From positions 725,623 to 789,622 of the forward strand of contig JAEPNK010000001.1 of the NCBI GenBank assembly GCA_017643495.1: 64,000 nt of DNA. Direction: 5' to 3'. Shown here one piece after another: positions 1-10,207 of the stretch. Source of the stretch: Rhizobiaceae bacterium. GTDB taxonomy: Bacteria; Pseudomonadota; Alphaproteobacteria; Rhizobiales; Rhizobiaceae. Each line of letters opens with the position of its first letter. The stretch's first letter is position 1. The position numbers and the translations under genes were made by a program. The notes below the pieces were generated by a model that ran no database searches, was not told where the DNA came from, and was given only the letters and a program-made list of their open reading frames with translations.

Positions 1-1
1 T

Positions 2-190
2 ATCACCTTTCGCCGGGAAGATCCGAAACCGGAAGAAGATGATGAGTTCACGATCCCGGTTGGCGAGATCAAGGATGCAAAACTCGTCATGACCGATGAA
101 CTGGTCGATGAGGCGCTGCGGCGCGACAAGGAATTGAGAAAAGCGAACGGGTTGTCTGATGAAGACGATCCCAAGCCAACGAAACATTAG
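2..190 (+). CDS. rimP: Ribosome maturation factor RimP, C-terminal fragment
   Basis: The reading frame is open from base 2 to a TAG at 188-190. It encodes the last 62 residues of a protein whose 5' part lies outside the window. The fragment has the acidic, DELVDEAL-containing tail that follows the C-terminal SH3-like domain of alphaproteobacterial RimP. RimP helps assemble the 30S ribosomal subunit. The assignment rests mostly on position: rimP precedes nusA in the conserved rimP-nusA-ylxR-infB-rbfA-truB-rpsO-pnp block, which follows here in full. The short tail alone would not identify the protein. Confidence 0.8.
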   Translation: MTFRREDPKPEEDDEFTIPVGEIKDAKLVMTDELVDEALRRDKELRKANGLSDEDDPKPTKH

Positions 191-240
191 GTTTATGCAA
201 TTTGCGGACGGGAGCGGACCGCACTTATCAGGAGATAACC

Positions 241-1875
241 ATGGCAGTCAGTGCTAACAGGCTGGAATTGTTGCAGATCGCTGATGCGGTTGCGCGCGAA
301 AAGTCAATCGACCGCGAAATCGTGATTGATGCAATGGCAAATGCAATCGAAAAGGCGGCAAAATCCCGCTATGGCATGGAAACCAACATTCATGCGCAAA
401 TCGATTCCAAAACCGGAGATATCAACCTCAAGCGATTGCTTGAAGTTGTTGAGCATGTTGACGACCACACCACCCAGATTTCACTTGAGTTGGCGCGGGA
501 CAAGGAGCCGAGCATCGAGCTTGGCGACTATGTTTCCGATCCTTTGCCGCCGATGGATTTTGGCCGGATTGCCGCGCAATCAGCCAAGCAGGTCATCGTT
601 CAGCAGGTTCGTGATGCCGAGCGTGAGCGCCAGTTCGAGGAATTCAAGGACCGGGTTGGTGAAATCATCAATGGTACGGTCAAGCGCGTTGAATACGGCA
701 ATGTGATTGTTGATCTCGGCCGTGCTGAGGCGATCATTCGTCGTGACGAAACCATTCCGCGCGAGAACTTCCGTTATGGCGACCGCGTTCGCGCCTATCT
801 GTACGATGTGCGTCGTGAGCAGCGCGGCCCGCAGATTTTCCTGTCGCGTACCCATCCGCAGTTCATGTCGAAACTCTTCACCATGGAAGTGCCGGAGATT
901 TATGACAACATAATCGAGATCAAGTCGGTTGCCCGCGATCCCGGATCCCGCGCCAAGATTGCGGTCATTTCCAATGACTCTTCAATCGATCCGGTTGGTG
1001 CATGTGTCGGTATGCGTGGTTCACGTGTGCAAGCGGTTGTTGGTGAGCTTCAGGGAGAAAAGATCGACATCATTCCCTGGTCTCCTGAACCGGCGAGTTT
1101 CATTGTCAACGCTTTGCAGCCGGCCGAGGTAACCAAGGTTGTTCTAGACGAGGATGCTGAGCGTATCGAGGTTGTTGTGCCTGATGACCAGCTTTCCCTT
1201 GCCATTGGACGCCGTGGGCAGAATGTGCGCCTTGCATCCCAACTGACCGGTTGGGACATTGACATCATGACCGAGCAGGACGAAAGCGAGCGGCGCCAGT
1301 CCGAGTTCGAGGCAAACTCCAATGCGTTCATGGAAGCATTGAACGTTGACGAGATGGTTTCCCAGCTTCTTGCATCAGAAGGTTTCTCCACGGTTGAGGA
1401 GGTTGCCTATGTGGACATGCTGGAGATTGCTTCCATCGAAGGCTTTGACGACGAAACAGCCGAAGAGCTTCAGGCCCGTGCCCGTGAACATCTTGAGCGG
1501 CAGGAAGCTGCCCTGGATGAAGAGCGCAAGAAACTCGGCGTTGAAGACGCGCTGCTTGAAATCGAAGGTCTCACAATGCCGATGCTCGTCGCACTCGGCA
1601 AGGACGATATCAAGACGATGGAAGACTTTGCCGGTTGTGCCGCAGATGACCTGATCGGTTGGACCGAGCGCAAGGATGGCGAAACCACCCGGTTCCCCGG
1701 CGCGCTTGATGATTTCAAGGTCTCTCGTGCTGAAGCCGAGGCTATGGTCATGGCCGCCCGTCTCAAGGCTGGCTGGGTAACAGAAGAAGAACTTGCGGCA
1801 GCCAATGCGGAGCCGGAAGAGGTTGAAGAAGAAGAGCAGAGCGAGGAAGTTCGCCGTACGGGGCGTATTTTCTAG
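241..1875 (+). CDS. nusA: Transcription termination/antitermination factor NusA
   Basis: NusA binds RNA polymerase and nascent RNA and modulates pausing, termination and antitermination. The 544-residue product shows the family order: an N-terminal polymerase-binding domain (about 1-130), an S1 domain (about 135-200, with GEIINGTVKR), two KH domains (about 230-345, with IGRRGQNVRLAS), and two C-terminal helix-hairpin-helix acidic repeats (about 360-500) ending in a very acidic tail. The frame stays open back to a TTG at 202. The ATG at 241, preceded by AGGAGATAACC and giving the usual MAVSANRLELL start, is preferred. It lies 50 bp after rimP and 26 bp before the ylxR-type gene, so it is probably co-transcribed with both. 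Confidence 0.97.
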   Translation: MAVSANRLELLQIADAVAREKSIDREIVIDAMANAIEKAAKSRYGMETNIHAQIDSKTGDINLKRLLEVVEHVDDHTTQISLELARDKEPSIELGDYVSDPLPPMDFGRIAAQSAKQVIVQQVRDAERERQFEEFKDRVGEIINGTVKRVEYGNVIVDLGRAEAIIRRDETIPRENFRYGDRVRAYLYDVRREQRGPQIFLSRTHPQFMSKLFTMEVPEIYDNIIEIKSVARDPGSRAKIAVISNDSSIDPVGACVGMRGSRVQAVVGELQGEKIDIIPWSPEPASFIVNALQPAEVTKVVLDEDAERIEVVVPDDQLSLAIGRRGQNVRLASQLTGWDIDIMTEQDESERRQSEFEANSNAFMEALNVDEMVSQLLASEGFSTVEEVAYVDMLEIASIEGFDDETAEELQARAREHLERQEAALDEERKKLGVEDALLEIEGLTMPMLVALGKDDIKTMEDFAGCAADDLIGWTERKDGETTRFPGALDDFKVSRAEAEAMVMAARLKAGWVTEEELAAANAEPEEVEEEEQSEEVRRTGRIF

Positions 1876-1901
1876 CGTGGTTCGGAACGAAGGGAGATGC
1901 G

Positions 1902-2525
1902 GTGAAACGGGATATGAACCCTCGCACTTGCATCGTTACCCATACGGAGCAGTCCCCGGACCTGATGGTCCGGTTTGTTCTGGATCCGGAAAACCGCGTT
2001 GTTCCTGATCTGAAACGCAAGCTGCCTGGCCGGGGCGTATGGGTGTCATGCGACAAGGCATTGGTGCAACAGGCAGTAGCCAAGGGGCTTTTTTCGAGAG
2101 GCTTCAAGGCGAAGGTTGAGGCAGGACAAGACCTGCCTGATCTGGTTGAGAGCCTGATGTGCAGGAATGCACTGGATGCGATCTCACTGGCAAAGAAGGC
2201 TGGTGTTGTTGTGCCCGGGCAGGCAAAGGCCGAAGCTGCCATGCGCAGCGGAGAGGCCGGTTTGCTGCTGATGGCGTCCGATGCCGGTGCAGACGGTGTT
2301 ACAAAAATGGGTTTTGCCCTGAGAACACTTGAACTGCATGACGGATTGAACCTTCCATTGTTTCGCAGCTTTGCAAGTGCAGAGCTTGATGGAGCAACCG
2401 GCGGAGTTAACGTCATGCACCTGGCAATTCTGTCAGGGGGAATGGCTGGCAGGTTGCAGATCATGCTGGAAAGGCTCCGGCGATACAGGGGCGAAGATGC
2501 CCCGGTGCTTGAAAAAGCGAAATGA
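1902..2525 (+). CDS. YlxR/DUF448 RNA-binding protein with L7Ae-like C-terminal domain
   Basis: This is the RNA-binding protein usually encoded between nusA and infB. Residues about 5-85 form a YlxR (DUF448) domain, with RTCIVT near the start and the conserved LPGRGVWVS segment. Residues about 100-190 resemble the L7Ae/L30e fold (DAISLAKKAG, then GLLLMASDAG). The two-domain version of 207 residues is typical of alphaproteobacteria; many other bacteria have only the YlxR part. The start is a GTG at 1902 after an AGGGAGATGC ribosome-binding site. The exact molecular role of YlxR proteins is not settled. Position suggests a function in translation or transcription coupling. Confidence 0.92.
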   Translation: MKRDMNPRTCIVTHTEQSPDLMVRFVLDPENRVVPDLKRKLPGRGVWVSCDKALVQQAVAKGLFSRGFKAKVEAGQDLPDLVESLMCRNALDAISLAKKAGVVVPGQAKAEAAMRSGEAGLLLMASDAGADGVTKMGFALRTLELHDGLNLPLFRSFASAELDGATGGVNVMHLAILSGGMAGRLQIMLERLRRYRGEDAPVLEKAK

Positions 2526-2587
2526 AATTCAATAAAGTGCTGGATTTTATCCCGCACAAGGTCCAAAAAGCGGCCAAGAAAGAGTAA
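2522..2587 (+). CDS. Possible 21-residue coupled leader peptide between ylxR and infB
   Basis: An ATG at 2522 overlaps the TGA of the upstream gene in an ATGA arrangement and opens a 21-codon frame ending at TAA 2585-2587, 11 bp before infB. The predicted peptide begins MKFNKVLDF and is lysine-rich. The stop-start overlap would allow translational coupling and carry ribosomes to the infB start. There is no independent evidence that it is made. It may be a chance frame. Confidence 0.25.
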   Translation: MKFNKVLDFIPHKVQKAAKKE

Positions 2588-2598
2588 TAAGGTAAAGC

Positions 2599-5127
2599 AT
2601 GAGCGAAAATGAAGGCGACAAGAACGCCGCTCCGGAAAAGAAAAAGAAACTGACGTTGCGTGGCGGGGGTGTCTCGCAGGGAACGGTACGTCAGAATTTC
2701 TCTCACGGTCGTTCAAAGTCGGTTGTGGTTGAGACGCGCAAACGCCGGATTACAAAACCTGGCGATGGTCCTGCTGTGGCTACGGTGAGGAAGGAAACAC
2801 CTGCGCCTCCACGCCCTCCGGCAACACCGGTTCCCGACCCTGCTACGGATTCAATGGCTTCCAGCCTCTCAAGGAACGAGATGGAGGCCCGCCAGCGCGC
2901 GCTGGAAGAAGCCAAATCCCGTGAGGCGGAAGATCGCGTAAAGGCTGAAGAAGAAGCCCGTCGCCGCGAGCAGGAAGACAAGGAGCGGGCTGAAAGAAAG
3001 GCTCGCGAAGACGCCGAGCGTGAAGAAGCCGAGAAGCAAAAGGCCGCAGAAGAGGCTGAAGCCGCCCGCATCGCAGCTGCAGACGCATCTGCTGTTGCGG
3101 CCAAGGCTGAGGAAGGCGCTGTTAAGCCTGCTGCCCGCGATGAGCAGAAGCCGAAGGAATTGAAGCCGTTTGAGCGCAAGAAGCCGGAAGAGCCGCCAAA
3201 ACCGTCACGCGGCAAGGGTGGCGATGACCGTCGCAAGACCAAGCTTACGCTAAGCAATGCGCTGGATGAGGAACGCGGCAAGCGCGGACCTTCGCTGGCT
3301 GCACTCAAGCGTCGTCAGGAAAAGGCAAAACGCGCAGCCCAGCAATCATCCGGTCCGCGTGAGAAAGTTGCCCGTGAAGTGCAGCTTCCCGAGACAATTA
3401 CGATCCAGGAACTTGCAAACCGCATGTCCGAGCGTTCGGTCGACGTTATCAAGTATCTGATGCAGCAGGGCCAAATGATGAAGCCCGGTGACATTATTGA
3501 TGCGGATACGGCCGAACTGATTACCGAGGAATTCGGTCATACGGTCCGCCGTGTTTCGGATTCCGATATCGAGGAAGGCATTTTTGATGCGCCGGACAAC
3601 GAAGATGCGATGGTGCCACGTCCTCCGGTTGTCACGATCATGGGACATGTCGATCACGGCAAGACCTCGCTGCTGGACGCTTTGCGCAATGCCGATGTTG
3701 CTGCCGGTGAGGCTGGTGGCATTACCCAGCATATTGGAGCCTATCAGGTCGAACATGATGGCCAGTTGATTTCATTTATCGATACGCCGGGTCACGAGGC
3801 ATTTACATCTATGCGTGCCCGTGGTGCGCAAATTACTGATATTGCGATTCTGGTGGTAGCTGCCGATGACAGCGTGATGCCCCAGACAATTGAGTCGATC
3901 AATCACGCTAAGGCCGCAGGGGTCCCGATCATTGTTGCAATCAACAAGATCGACAAGCCTGCTGCAGATGCAAACAAGGTGAAGACCGAACTGCTTCAGC
4001 ATGAAGTCTTCGTCGAAGACATGGGTGGTGAAACCCTTACTGTTGAAGTGTCAGCGACCAAGGATACCAATCTCGACAAACTGCTTGAAGCAATCATCCT
4101 TCAGTCGGAACTGCTTGATTTGAAAGCTGATCCAGACCGTCCGGGTGAAGGTGTGATCATTGAATCCAAACTCGACAAGGGGCGTGGTCCCGTGGCAACG
4201 GTTCTTGTCAATCGCGGGACACTCAAGGTTGGTGACATTGTCATTGCCGGTGATGAGTGGGGCAAGGTCCGTGCGATCGTCAACGACCATGGTGATCAGG
4301 TGCCTGAGGCTCCGCCATCCATGCCTGCAGAAATTCTTGGCCTGAACGGCACGCCGTCTGCCGGCGACCGTATTGGTGTTGTCGAATCCGAGGCACGTGC
4401 CCGTGAAATCTCGGATTATCGACAGCGCCTGTCACGCGAAAAAGCCGTTGCCCGTGCGGCAGGTTCACGTGGTTCACTTGAACAGATGATGACGCAATTG
4501 CAGTCCAATGACCTGCAGGAAGCTGCTGTTGTGCTCAAGGCTGACGTACAGGGTTCCGCGGAGGCGATCCAGCAGGCTCTCGAGAAAATGAATACCGACG
4601 AGGTTCAGGCCCGGGTCGTTCATTCCGGGGTGGGTGCGATTACCGAATCCGATGTTGCCCTTGCTGCTGCATCAAATGCGCCAATTCTGGCCTTCAACGT
4701 TCGTGCCAACAAGCAGGCGCGGGATGCTGCAGAGGCTGAAGGCATTGAGATCAGGTATTATTCGGTCATTTACGATCTGGTTGATGATATCAAGTCTGTA
4801 ATGTCCGGCATGCTTGCGCCGGAAAGGCGGGAGACTTTCCTCGGTTACGCGGAAATTCTGGAAGTCTTCAATGTGTCCAAAGTCGGCAAGGTTGCCGGTT
4901 GCCGGATTTCAGAAGGCAAGGTGGAGCGTGGTTCCGGTGTCCGCTTGCTGCGTGACAATGTCGTGATACACGAAGGAAAGCTTTCAACATTGAAGCGCTT
5001 CAAGGATGAAGTTTCTGAAGTGCCGGCCGGTCAGGAATGCGGCATGGCATTTGAGAATTATCAGGATATCCGCCAGGGCGATGTCATCGAATGCTTCCGT
5101 GTGGAGCATATAGAACGCTCGCTATAA
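2599..5127 (+). CDS. infB: Translation initiation factor IF-2
   Basis: IF-2 is the GTPase that brings formyl-methionyl-tRNA to the 30S subunit and promotes subunit joining. The 842-residue product has an N-terminal IF2-associated segment ([15 protein letters not shown]), a long charged coiled-coil region rich in Ala, Glu, Lys and Arg (about 85-260), an IF2_N domain (about 265-320), and the G domain with GHVDHGKT (about 349), DTPGHEAF and NKID. Beta-barrel and fMet-tRNA-binding domains follow to the end. The ATG start follows AAGGTAAAGC. It sits in its standard place between ylxR and rbfA. Confidence 0.98.
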   Translation: MSENEGDKNAAPEKKKKLTLRGGGVSQGTVRQNFSHGRSKSVVVETRKRRITKPGDGPAVATVRKETPAPPRPPATPVPDPATDSMASSLSRNEMEARQRALEEAKSREAEDRVKAEEEARRREQEDKERAERKAREDAEREEAEKQKAAEEAEAARIAAADASAVAAKAEEGAVKPAARDEQKPKELKPFERKKPEEPPKPSRGKGGDDRRKTKLTLSNALDEERGKRGPSLAALKRRQEKAKRAAQQSSGPREKVAREVQLPETITIQELANRMSERSVDVIKYLMQQGQMMKPGDIIDADTAELITEEFGHTVRRVSDSDIEEGIFDAPDNEDAMVPRPPVVTIMGHVDHGKTSLLDALRNADVAAGEAGGITQHIGAYQVEHDGQLISFIDTPGHEAFTSMRARGAQITDIAILVVAADDSVMPQTIESINHAKAAGVPIIVAINKIDKPAADANKVKTELLQHEVFVEDMGGETLTVEVSATKDTNLDKLLEAIILQSELLDLKADPDRPGEGVIIESKLDKGRGPVATVLVNRGTLKVGDIVIAGDEWGKVRAIVNDHGDQVPEAPPSMPAEILGLNGTPSAGDRIGVVESEARAREISDYRQRLSREKAVARAAGSRGSLEQMMTQLQSNDLQEAAVVLKADVQGSAEAIQQALEKMNTDEVQARVVHSGVGAITESDVALAAASNAPILAFNVRANKQARDAAEAEGIEIRYYSVIYDLVDDIKSVMSGMLAPERRETFLGYAEILEVFNVSKVGKVAGCRISEGKVERGSGVRLLRDNVVIHEGKLSTLKRFKDEVSEVPAGQECGMAFENYQDIRQGDVIECFRVEHIERSL

Positions 5128-5142
5128 TAGTATCCATCCAGA

Positions 5143-5167
5143 CTGACCCGGTTCCATCCCGGGTCAG
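5143..5167 (+). repeat. Intercistronic hairpin between infB and rbfA
   Basis: A perfect 9-bp inverted repeat (CTGACCCGG and CCGGGTCAG) with a 7-base loop starts 16 bp after infB. No T tract follows, so it is more likely an RNA processing or stabilising structure inside the operon than an intrinsic terminator. Confidence 0.55.
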
Positions 5168-5185
5168 AACTTGCAGGGATGATGT

Positions 5186-5590
5186 ATGTCCAGGTTTTCG
5201 AAAAAAGGGCCGTCGCAGCGGCAATTGCGCGTTGGTGAACTGGTTCGCCATGAGCTGACAAGATTGCTGCAGCGCGGTGAATTGTCTGATCCGGTCTTGG
5301 AGAGAAACATTGTCTCCGTGTCGGAAGTCTCGATGTCGCCTGATCTCAAGATCGCAACAGCCTTTGTTTCTCCGCTTGGCGGGGGTGATGCAAAGCCTGT
5401 CATCAAGGCGCTTTCAAACAATGCCAGATACATTCGGGGTAAACTGGCACCGGCACTGGCCCAGATGAAATACATGCCGGAAATCCGGTTTCGAGAAGAC
5501 ACGAGTTTCAACAACTATTCAAGAATTGACGAATTGTTGCATAGCCCCGAAGTCGCTCGTGATCTCGACAAGGACGACGGGGAAGATTGA
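5186..5590 (+). CDS. rbfA: Ribosome-binding factor A
   Basis: RbfA binds the 30S subunit during late assembly and acts in 16S rRNA 5'-end maturation. The 134-residue product matches the single KH-like RbfA domain, with [19 protein letters not shown] near the start, the [20 protein letters not shown] strand region and [10 protein letters not shown] near residue 105. The start is ATG 5186. The gene lies between infB and truB with short gaps, consistent with one operon. Confidence 0.96.
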   Translation: MSRFSKKGPSQRQLRVGELVRHELTRLLQRGELSDPVLERNIVSVSEVSMSPDLKIATAFVSPLGGGDAKPVIKALSNNARYIRGKLAPALAQMKYMPEIRFREDTSFNNYSRIDELLHSPEVARDLDKDDGED

Positions 5591-5623
5591 TTTGATCGAT
5601 ACTCTGCGCAAGGAAAGTGCTGC

Positions 5624-6547
5624 ATGAGCAGGCAACGAAAGAAAAAGGGACGCCCGGTCTCGGGATGGGTCGTTCTGGACAAGCCCGTTGGCATTGGCTC
5701 CACCCAGTGCGTTTCAAAGATCAAGTGGCTCTATCAGGCAGCAAAAGCAGGACATGCCGGTACGCTCGACCCGCTGGCTTCCGGCATGTTGCCGCTTGCC
5801 CTGGGAGAAGCGACAAGAACCGTCCCTTACATCATGGATGGAGAAAAAGCCTATCGGTTTACGGTTTCGTGGGGGATGGAAACCAATACAGACGACCTTG
5901 AAGGCGAAGCGGTTGAAACCTCCGAAAAACGGCCGAACAAGGACGAGATACTTGCCATTCTCCCATCCTATACCGGCGAGGTAAAACAGGTCCCGCCGAG
6001 GTTCTCTGCAGTGAAAATAAACGGTGAGCGGGCTTACAAGCTGGCTCGCGACGGTGAGGAAGTGGAGATTGAGCCGAGAACCGTATTTATCGATACGCTG
6101 ACAATGGTTGACAGCAGCCCCGACAAATCAACGTTCGAAGTGGTTTGCGGAAAGGGGACTTATGTCAGGGCAATTGCCCGGGACATGGGGCGCGAACTCG
6201 GTTGCTTTGGCCATATCAGTGAGCTGCGCCGTACCAGAGTCGGTCCGTTTCTCGAAGAAGACATGGTCAAACTTGACGAACTGACCGGGTTGGAAGGCGA
6301 CCTTGAAGCCCTTGATGATGAATTGTTCACAACGGGAAGCGCGATTGATGACTTGCTGGAAGTACCGGTAAGCAGGGAGCAGGCCCATCGTTTGCGTCTT
6401 GGCAACGCCATTGTTTTGCGGGGGCGGGATGCAATCGTGAAGGCCGATGAAGCTTTTGCCTCTCACGGCGATGAACTGGTTGCGCTGGGCGATGTCGACA
6501 AGGGCCAGTTTCGGCCCAAGCGCGTCTTCCGCCATTCTTTTCTGTGA
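5624..6547 (+). CDS. truB: tRNA pseudouridine(55) synthase TruB
   Basis: TruB isomerises uridine 55 in the T-loop of tRNAs to pseudouridine. The 307-residue protein carries the catalytic motif [15 protein letters not shown] near residue 45, which contains the catalytic aspartate, and the [12 protein letters not shown] motif near residue 180. A C-terminal TruB/PUA-like region follows. Translation starts at ATG 5624, 33 bp after rbfA. It is the last gene before rpsO, which has its own 225-bp upstream gap. Confidence 0.97.
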   Translation: MSRQRKKKGRPVSGWVVLDKPVGIGSTQCVSKIKWLYQAAKAGHAGTLDPLASGMLPLALGEATRTVPYIMDGEKAYRFTVSWGMETNTDDLEGEAVETSEKRPNKDEILAILPSYTGEVKQVPPRFSAVKINGERAYKLARDGEEVEIEPRTVFIDTLTMVDSSPDKSTFEVVCGKGTYVRAIARDMGRELGCFGHISELRRTRVGPFLEEDMVKLDELTGLEGDLEALDDELFTTGSAIDDLLEVPVSREQAHRLRLGNAIVLRGRDAIVKADEAFASHGDELVALGDVDKGQFRPKRVFRHSFL

Positions 6548-6772
6548 GGTGAATACAAGGTCAGGTAACCAGTAACTGAGCGGGTTTCCGGCAATATTGC
6601 CAGTGATTCCGGATACAACAAAAGGACTGGCATTATCTTTCAAAATGGCCTATAGAACCCGCGATAACGGGCCATATGGTCCGTTTTCTTTTATCATGGC
6701 CGCTGCTGGACGACATCTTGGCAGTCGGCGACTTCATAACCCCGAGCTTCGGCTCACAAGGAGATAAATCCG

Positions 6773-7042
6773 ATGTCGATTACCCAGGAACGCAAGCAGG
6801 AGCTTGTGAAGGAATACGCGCTCAAGGATGGTGACACAGGTTCGCCGGAAGTGCAGATTGCAATTCTCACAGAGCGCATCAACAATCTTACAGAGCACTT
6901 CAAGGGCCACAAGAAGGATAACCATTCCCGTCGCGGCCTTTTGAAGATCGTGGCGCAACGCCGCAAACTGCTCGACTATACAAAGGCAAAGGATGAAGCC
7001 CGTTACCGGGATTTGATCCAGCGTCTAGGCATTCGCCGATAA
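6773..7042 (+). CDS. rpsO: 30S ribosomal protein S15
   Basis: S15 is a primary binder of the central domain of 16S rRNA. The 89-residue product has the full family length with conserved [22 protein letters not shown] and the C-terminal RLGIRR. The ATG follows CAAGGAGATAAATCCG, a strong ribosome-binding site. A terminator-like hairpin follows directly, and pnp comes after a 258-bp gap, as in many proteobacteria. Confidence 0.98.
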   Translation: MSITQERKQELVKEYALKDGDTGSPEVQIAILTERINNLTEHFKGHKKDNHSRRGLLKIVAQRRKLLDYTKAKDEARYRDLIQRLGIRR

Positions 7043-7050
7043 CGGATTTT

Positions 7051-7085
7051 GGCGCGGCCCGGAGAATATCCGTGTCGCGCCTTTT
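7051..7085 (+). terminator. Terminator-like hairpin after rpsO
   Basis: An outer 6-bp stem (GGCGCG/CGCGCC) encloses a second inner stem (CGGA/TCCG) and is followed by TTTT. It begins 8 bp after the rpsO stop codon. It could act as a partial terminator or processing site separating rpsO from pnp. Confidence 0.6.
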
Positions 7086-7148
7086 CACTTTTACGGTTGT
7101 TTCCTGTTTGTCCGTGAATGTGATTTGTAAATAACAGGCCTGCGCATC

Positions 7149-7204
7149 AAGGGGCAGGATTGCAAGCGGTCTTTTTCAGGAAGACCCCTCGTTGTCTTGC
7201 CCTT
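7149..7204 (+). promoter_or_regulatory. Nested stem-loop in the pnp leader
   Basis: An outer stem (about ten pairs with one bulge; arms 7149-7159 and 7195-7204) encloses a 6-bp inner hairpin (GGTCTT/AAGACC, 7168-7186). It ends about 96 bp before the pnp start. In enterobacteria a double-stranded pnp leader is cut by RNase III and then degraded by PNPase, giving autoregulation. A similar role here is inferred from position and fold only. Confidence 0.4.
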
Positions 7205-7300
7205 GGGACGAACCCGGGCCTCCACAGACAGGTTAAATATGTGCGCTGAACCGGCCTGCCCGACCAACGGGTAGCCGCACGCACCACGTAAGGACGAAAA

Positions 7301-9439
7301 ATGTTTGAACATCATATGGTAGAAATCGAATGGGGCGGCCGTCCGCTGACCATCGAAACCGGCAAGATTGCCCGTCAGTCAGATGCCTGTGTTATTGCCA
7401 CATATGGCGAAACCACAGTCATGTGTGCGGTTGTATCCGACAAGACACCCAAGACAGGTGTCGATTTTTTCCCGCTGACAGTGAACTACATCGAAAAAGC
7501 CTATGCTGCAGGCAAGATCCCGGGCGGCTATTTCAAGCGCGAAGCAAGGCCGTCTGAAAAGGAGACACTTGTATCCCGGCTGATTGACCGCCCGATACGT
7601 CCTCTTTTTGCTGATGGCTACAAGAACGACACCCAGGTCACATGCATGGTCATCAGCCATGACATGGAAAACGATCCGGATATCGTGGCGATGGTTGCAG
7701 CATCTGCAGCACTGACCCTTTCAGGTGTACCTTTCCGCGGTCCGATTGGTGCTTCCCGCGTTGGCCTGATCGATGGCGAATACGTACTCAACCCGAATAT
7801 TGATGAAATGCCTGAATCCGGTCTGGATCTGGTCGTTGCCGGTACAAATGACGCGGTTCTGATGGTCGAATCCGAAGCTGATCAGCTTTCAGAAGAAGTC
7901 ATGCTGGGAGCGGTGATGTTTGGTCATCGCGAGTTCCAGCCTGTTATTGATGCAGTTGTCCAGCTTGCCGAAAAAGCTGCCAAGGAGCCACGCGAGCATG
8001 TAGTTCCAGATCATTCGGAACTGCGCGGAAAAGTGGTTTCGCTTATCGGTTCTGATATCGAGGCCGCATACACGATTTCCGACAAGCAGGAGCGTTACAA
8101 CGCACTTGATGCAGCCAAGGCAAAAGCCAAGGAAGAGTTTCTCACAGAAGAATCAACCGACGACGAAGCCAACGTACTTGGCGAAGTTGTAAAGACGGTC
8201 CAGGCCGATGTGGTCCGGGGTTCCATCATCAAGACCGGCAAACGGATTGATGGGCGTGACCTTTCAACCGTGCGAGCCATTGAAGCGGAAGTTGGCCTTC
8301 TGCCACGCGCCCACGGCTCTGCGCTGTTCACCCGCGGAGAAACACAGGCGCTGGTCGTTGCCACGCTTGGTACATCTGATGACGAGCAGATGATTGATGC
8401 GCTGACAGGCACATACAAGGAAAACTTCCTGCTGCACTACAATTTCCCGCCATACTCGGTTGGTGAAACTGGTCGCATCGGCTTTACCTCACGTCGCGAG
8501 ATTGGCCACGGCAAACTTGCCTGGCGGGCAGTGAAGGCTGTTTTGCCATCACAGGAAGAATTTCCCTACACCTTGAGGGCAGTCTCCGAAATCACAGAAT
8601 CGAATGGCTCCTCTTCCATGGCAACGGTTTGTGGTACGTCGCTTGCCTTCATGGATGCAGGTGTTCCGCTCAAGGCCCCTGTTGCTGGTATTGCGATGGG
8701 ATTGATCAAGGAAGGCGATGATTTCGCTGTTCTTTCTGACATTCTGGGTGATGAGGACCACCTCGGCGACATGGATTTCAAGGTTGCCGGTACTTCGGAC
8801 GGGATCACTTCCCTTCAGATGGACATCAAGATCACCGGAATTACAGAGGAGATCATGAAGATCGCTCTGGAACAGGCCAAGGGTGGTCGTGAGCACATTC
8901 TCGGTGAAATGAACAAGGCGATTGCTGAAGGTCGCGCCGAGCTTGGCGAATTCGCTCCTCGAATTGAGTCGTTCAAGATTCCGACCGACAAAATCCGTGA
9001 GGTTATCGGTTCCGGTGGCAAGGTCATTCGCGAAATTGTTGAAAAGACCGGTGCCAAGGTCTCCATTGAAGATGACGGCTCCGTCAAGGTGGCTTCGTCT
9101 TCCGCGAAAGAAATCGAAGCTGCAGTCAAGTGGATTCGCTCAATCACCGACGATCCGGAAGTTGGCGTGATCTATGAAGGCACTGTCGTCAAGACGGTTG
9201 ATTTCGGTGCATTCGTGAACTTCTTCGGTTCCCGTGACGGACTTGTCCATATTTCCCAGCTTGCTTCCGAGCGTGTTGGCAAGACTACTGATGTGGTCAA
9301 GGAAGGTGACAAGGTCTGGGTAAAGCTTATGGGCTTTGACGATCGCGGGAAGGTCCGCCTTTCGATGAAGGTTGTTGATCAGGAAACCGGCAAGGAGTTT
9401 GTCGAAGAAGATGAAGATGATGACGGCGATGATGATTGA
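7301..9439 (+). CDS. pnp: Polyribonucleotide nucleotidyltransferase (PNPase)
   Basis: PNPase is a phosphorolytic 3'-5' exoribonuclease and a degradosome component. The 712-residue protein shows two RNase PH domains (about 10-230 and 310-545), with [16 protein letters not shown] in the second supplying the catalytic aspartates. A KH domain (about 560-620, with [15 protein letters not shown]) and an S1 domain (about 625-695, with [15 protein letters not shown]) follow. The C-terminus is acidic. The ATG follows AAGGACGAAAA. It closes the rpsO-pnp unit and is followed by a strong terminator. Confidence 0.98.
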   Translation: MFEHHMVEIEWGGRPLTIETGKIARQSDACVIATYGETTVMCAVVSDKTPKTGVDFFPLTVNYIEKAYAAGKIPGGYFKREARPSEKETLVSRLIDRPIRPLFADGYKNDTQVTCMVISHDMENDPDIVAMVAASAALTLSGVPFRGPIGASRVGLIDGEYVLNPNIDEMPESGLDLVVAGTNDAVLMVESEADQLSEEVMLGAVMFGHREFQPVIDAVVQLAEKAAKEPREHVVPDHSELRGKVVSLIGSDIEAAYTISDKQERYNALDAAKAKAKEEFLTEESTDDEANVLGEVVKTVQADVVRGSIIKTGKRIDGRDLSTVRAIEAEVGLLPRAHGSALFTRGETQALVVATLGTSDDEQMIDALTGTYKENFLLHYNFPPYSVGETGRIGFTSRREIGHGKLAWRAVKAVLPSQEEFPYTLRAVSEITESNGSSSMATVCGTSLAFMDAGVPLKAPVAGIAMGLIKEGDDFAVLSDILGDEDHLGDMDFKVAGTSDGITSLQMDIKITGITEEIMKIALEQAKGGREHILGEMNKAIAEGRAELGEFAPRIESFKIPTDKIREVIGSGGKVIREIVEKTGAKVSIEDDGSVKVASSSAKEIEAAVKWIRSITDDPEVGVIYEGTVVKTVDFGAFVNFFGSRDGLVHISQLASERVGKTTDVVKEGDKVWVKLMGFDDRGKVRLSMKVVDQETGKEFVEEDEDDDGDDD

Positions 9440-9460
9440 TCATCTTTTCCAGTAATGCTT

Positions 9461-9487
9461 AAGGGCCGGGGTTTCCCGGCCCTTTCG
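9461..9487 (+). terminator. Intrinsic terminator after pnp
   Basis: A perfect 10-bp stem (AAGGGCCGGG/CCCGGCCCTT) with a 4-base loop and a short T-rich tail lies 21 bp after the pnp stop codon. Confidence 0.8.
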
Positions 9488-9505
9488 TTTAAGGTTCAGG
9501 GGCAC

Positions 9506-10153
9506 ATGGAGACAATCATGAATGGGTGGGATCACCACATGAGGCAGGTTCCTGCCGTCAAACCCCTCGGGCTGTTTTTGCTGCTGTTGTTCGGTGTCGT
9601 TCTCACCGCTTGCCAGACCCTGTCGAAGGAAGAATGTGTTGCGGCTGACTGGCAGGTTATCGGTGAGCAGGATGGCGCCGCAGGTCATGCACCTCAGGCG
9701 CGCTTCGGCGAACATGTCCGCTCTTGTGAAAAAGCCGGTATCGTTCCTGACCAGACCTTGTGGAACCAGGGATATCAAAGAGGGCTTGTGCGCTTCTGCA
9801 CGCCGTTGAGCGGTCTCTCGTATGGCGAGCGCGGTCGAACGTATCACAACGTCTGTCCGGTTGAACTGGATGGAGCCTTCCGATCAGGTTATGAACTTGG
9901 ACGAAAGAAACATGGCAAGGCCAATGAGATAAGTTCGATCCGTCGTCGAATTTCCACAAAAGAGGCAGATATCCGTAATCTGGAAGCCCTGCGTTCCAAG
10001 GGAAAGATCGACGAAAATGAAGCCATCAGGCGTAGCCGTGATTATCGTTTTGATATTTCGGACTTGAGTCGCGAACTGGGACGAAAGGAAGCGGAGCTTG
10101 GGCAGATTGAACGCGAGATTGAGAATTTTCGCTTGTCTGTCCAGTTCAGATAG
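9506..10153 (+). CDS. Putative DUF2799-type lipoprotein
   Basis: The frame extends upstream to 9455, but that would place the start inside the pnp terminator. ATG 9506 (or 9518/9539) is therefore preferred. A hydrophobic segment ends in a lipobox-like VVLTACQT, so the mature protein probably starts at this cysteine and is membrane anchored. The body contains EECVAADWQVIGEQDG and a YHNVCPVELDGAFRSGYELG segment typical of DUF2799 proteins, followed by a C-terminal charged coiled coil (about the last 70 residues, rich in Arg and Glu). The function of the family is unknown. Confidence 0.8.
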   Translation: METIMNGWDHHMRQVPAVKPLGLFLLLLFGVVLTACQTLSKEECVAADWQVIGEQDGAAGHAPQARFGEHVRSCEKAGIVPDQTLWNQGYQRGLVRFCTPLSGLSYGERGRTYHNVCPVELDGAFRSGYELGRKKHGKANEISSIRRRISTKEADIRNLEALRSKGKIDENEAIRRSRDYRFDISDLSRELGRKEAELGQIEREIENFRLSVQFR

Positions 10154-10207
10154 GAACGACAACATCACGGCTTGTCTGCATGCCGCAGGTGATTTCAGGT
10201 CAAACCC

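Noticed and set aside
1763-2716. Long minus-strand frame of 317 codons opposite nusA end, ylxR and infB start
   Set aside because: It is antisense to three well-supported genes, has low-complexity Ser/Pro/Arg content typical of shadow frames and no ribosome-binding site or family match.
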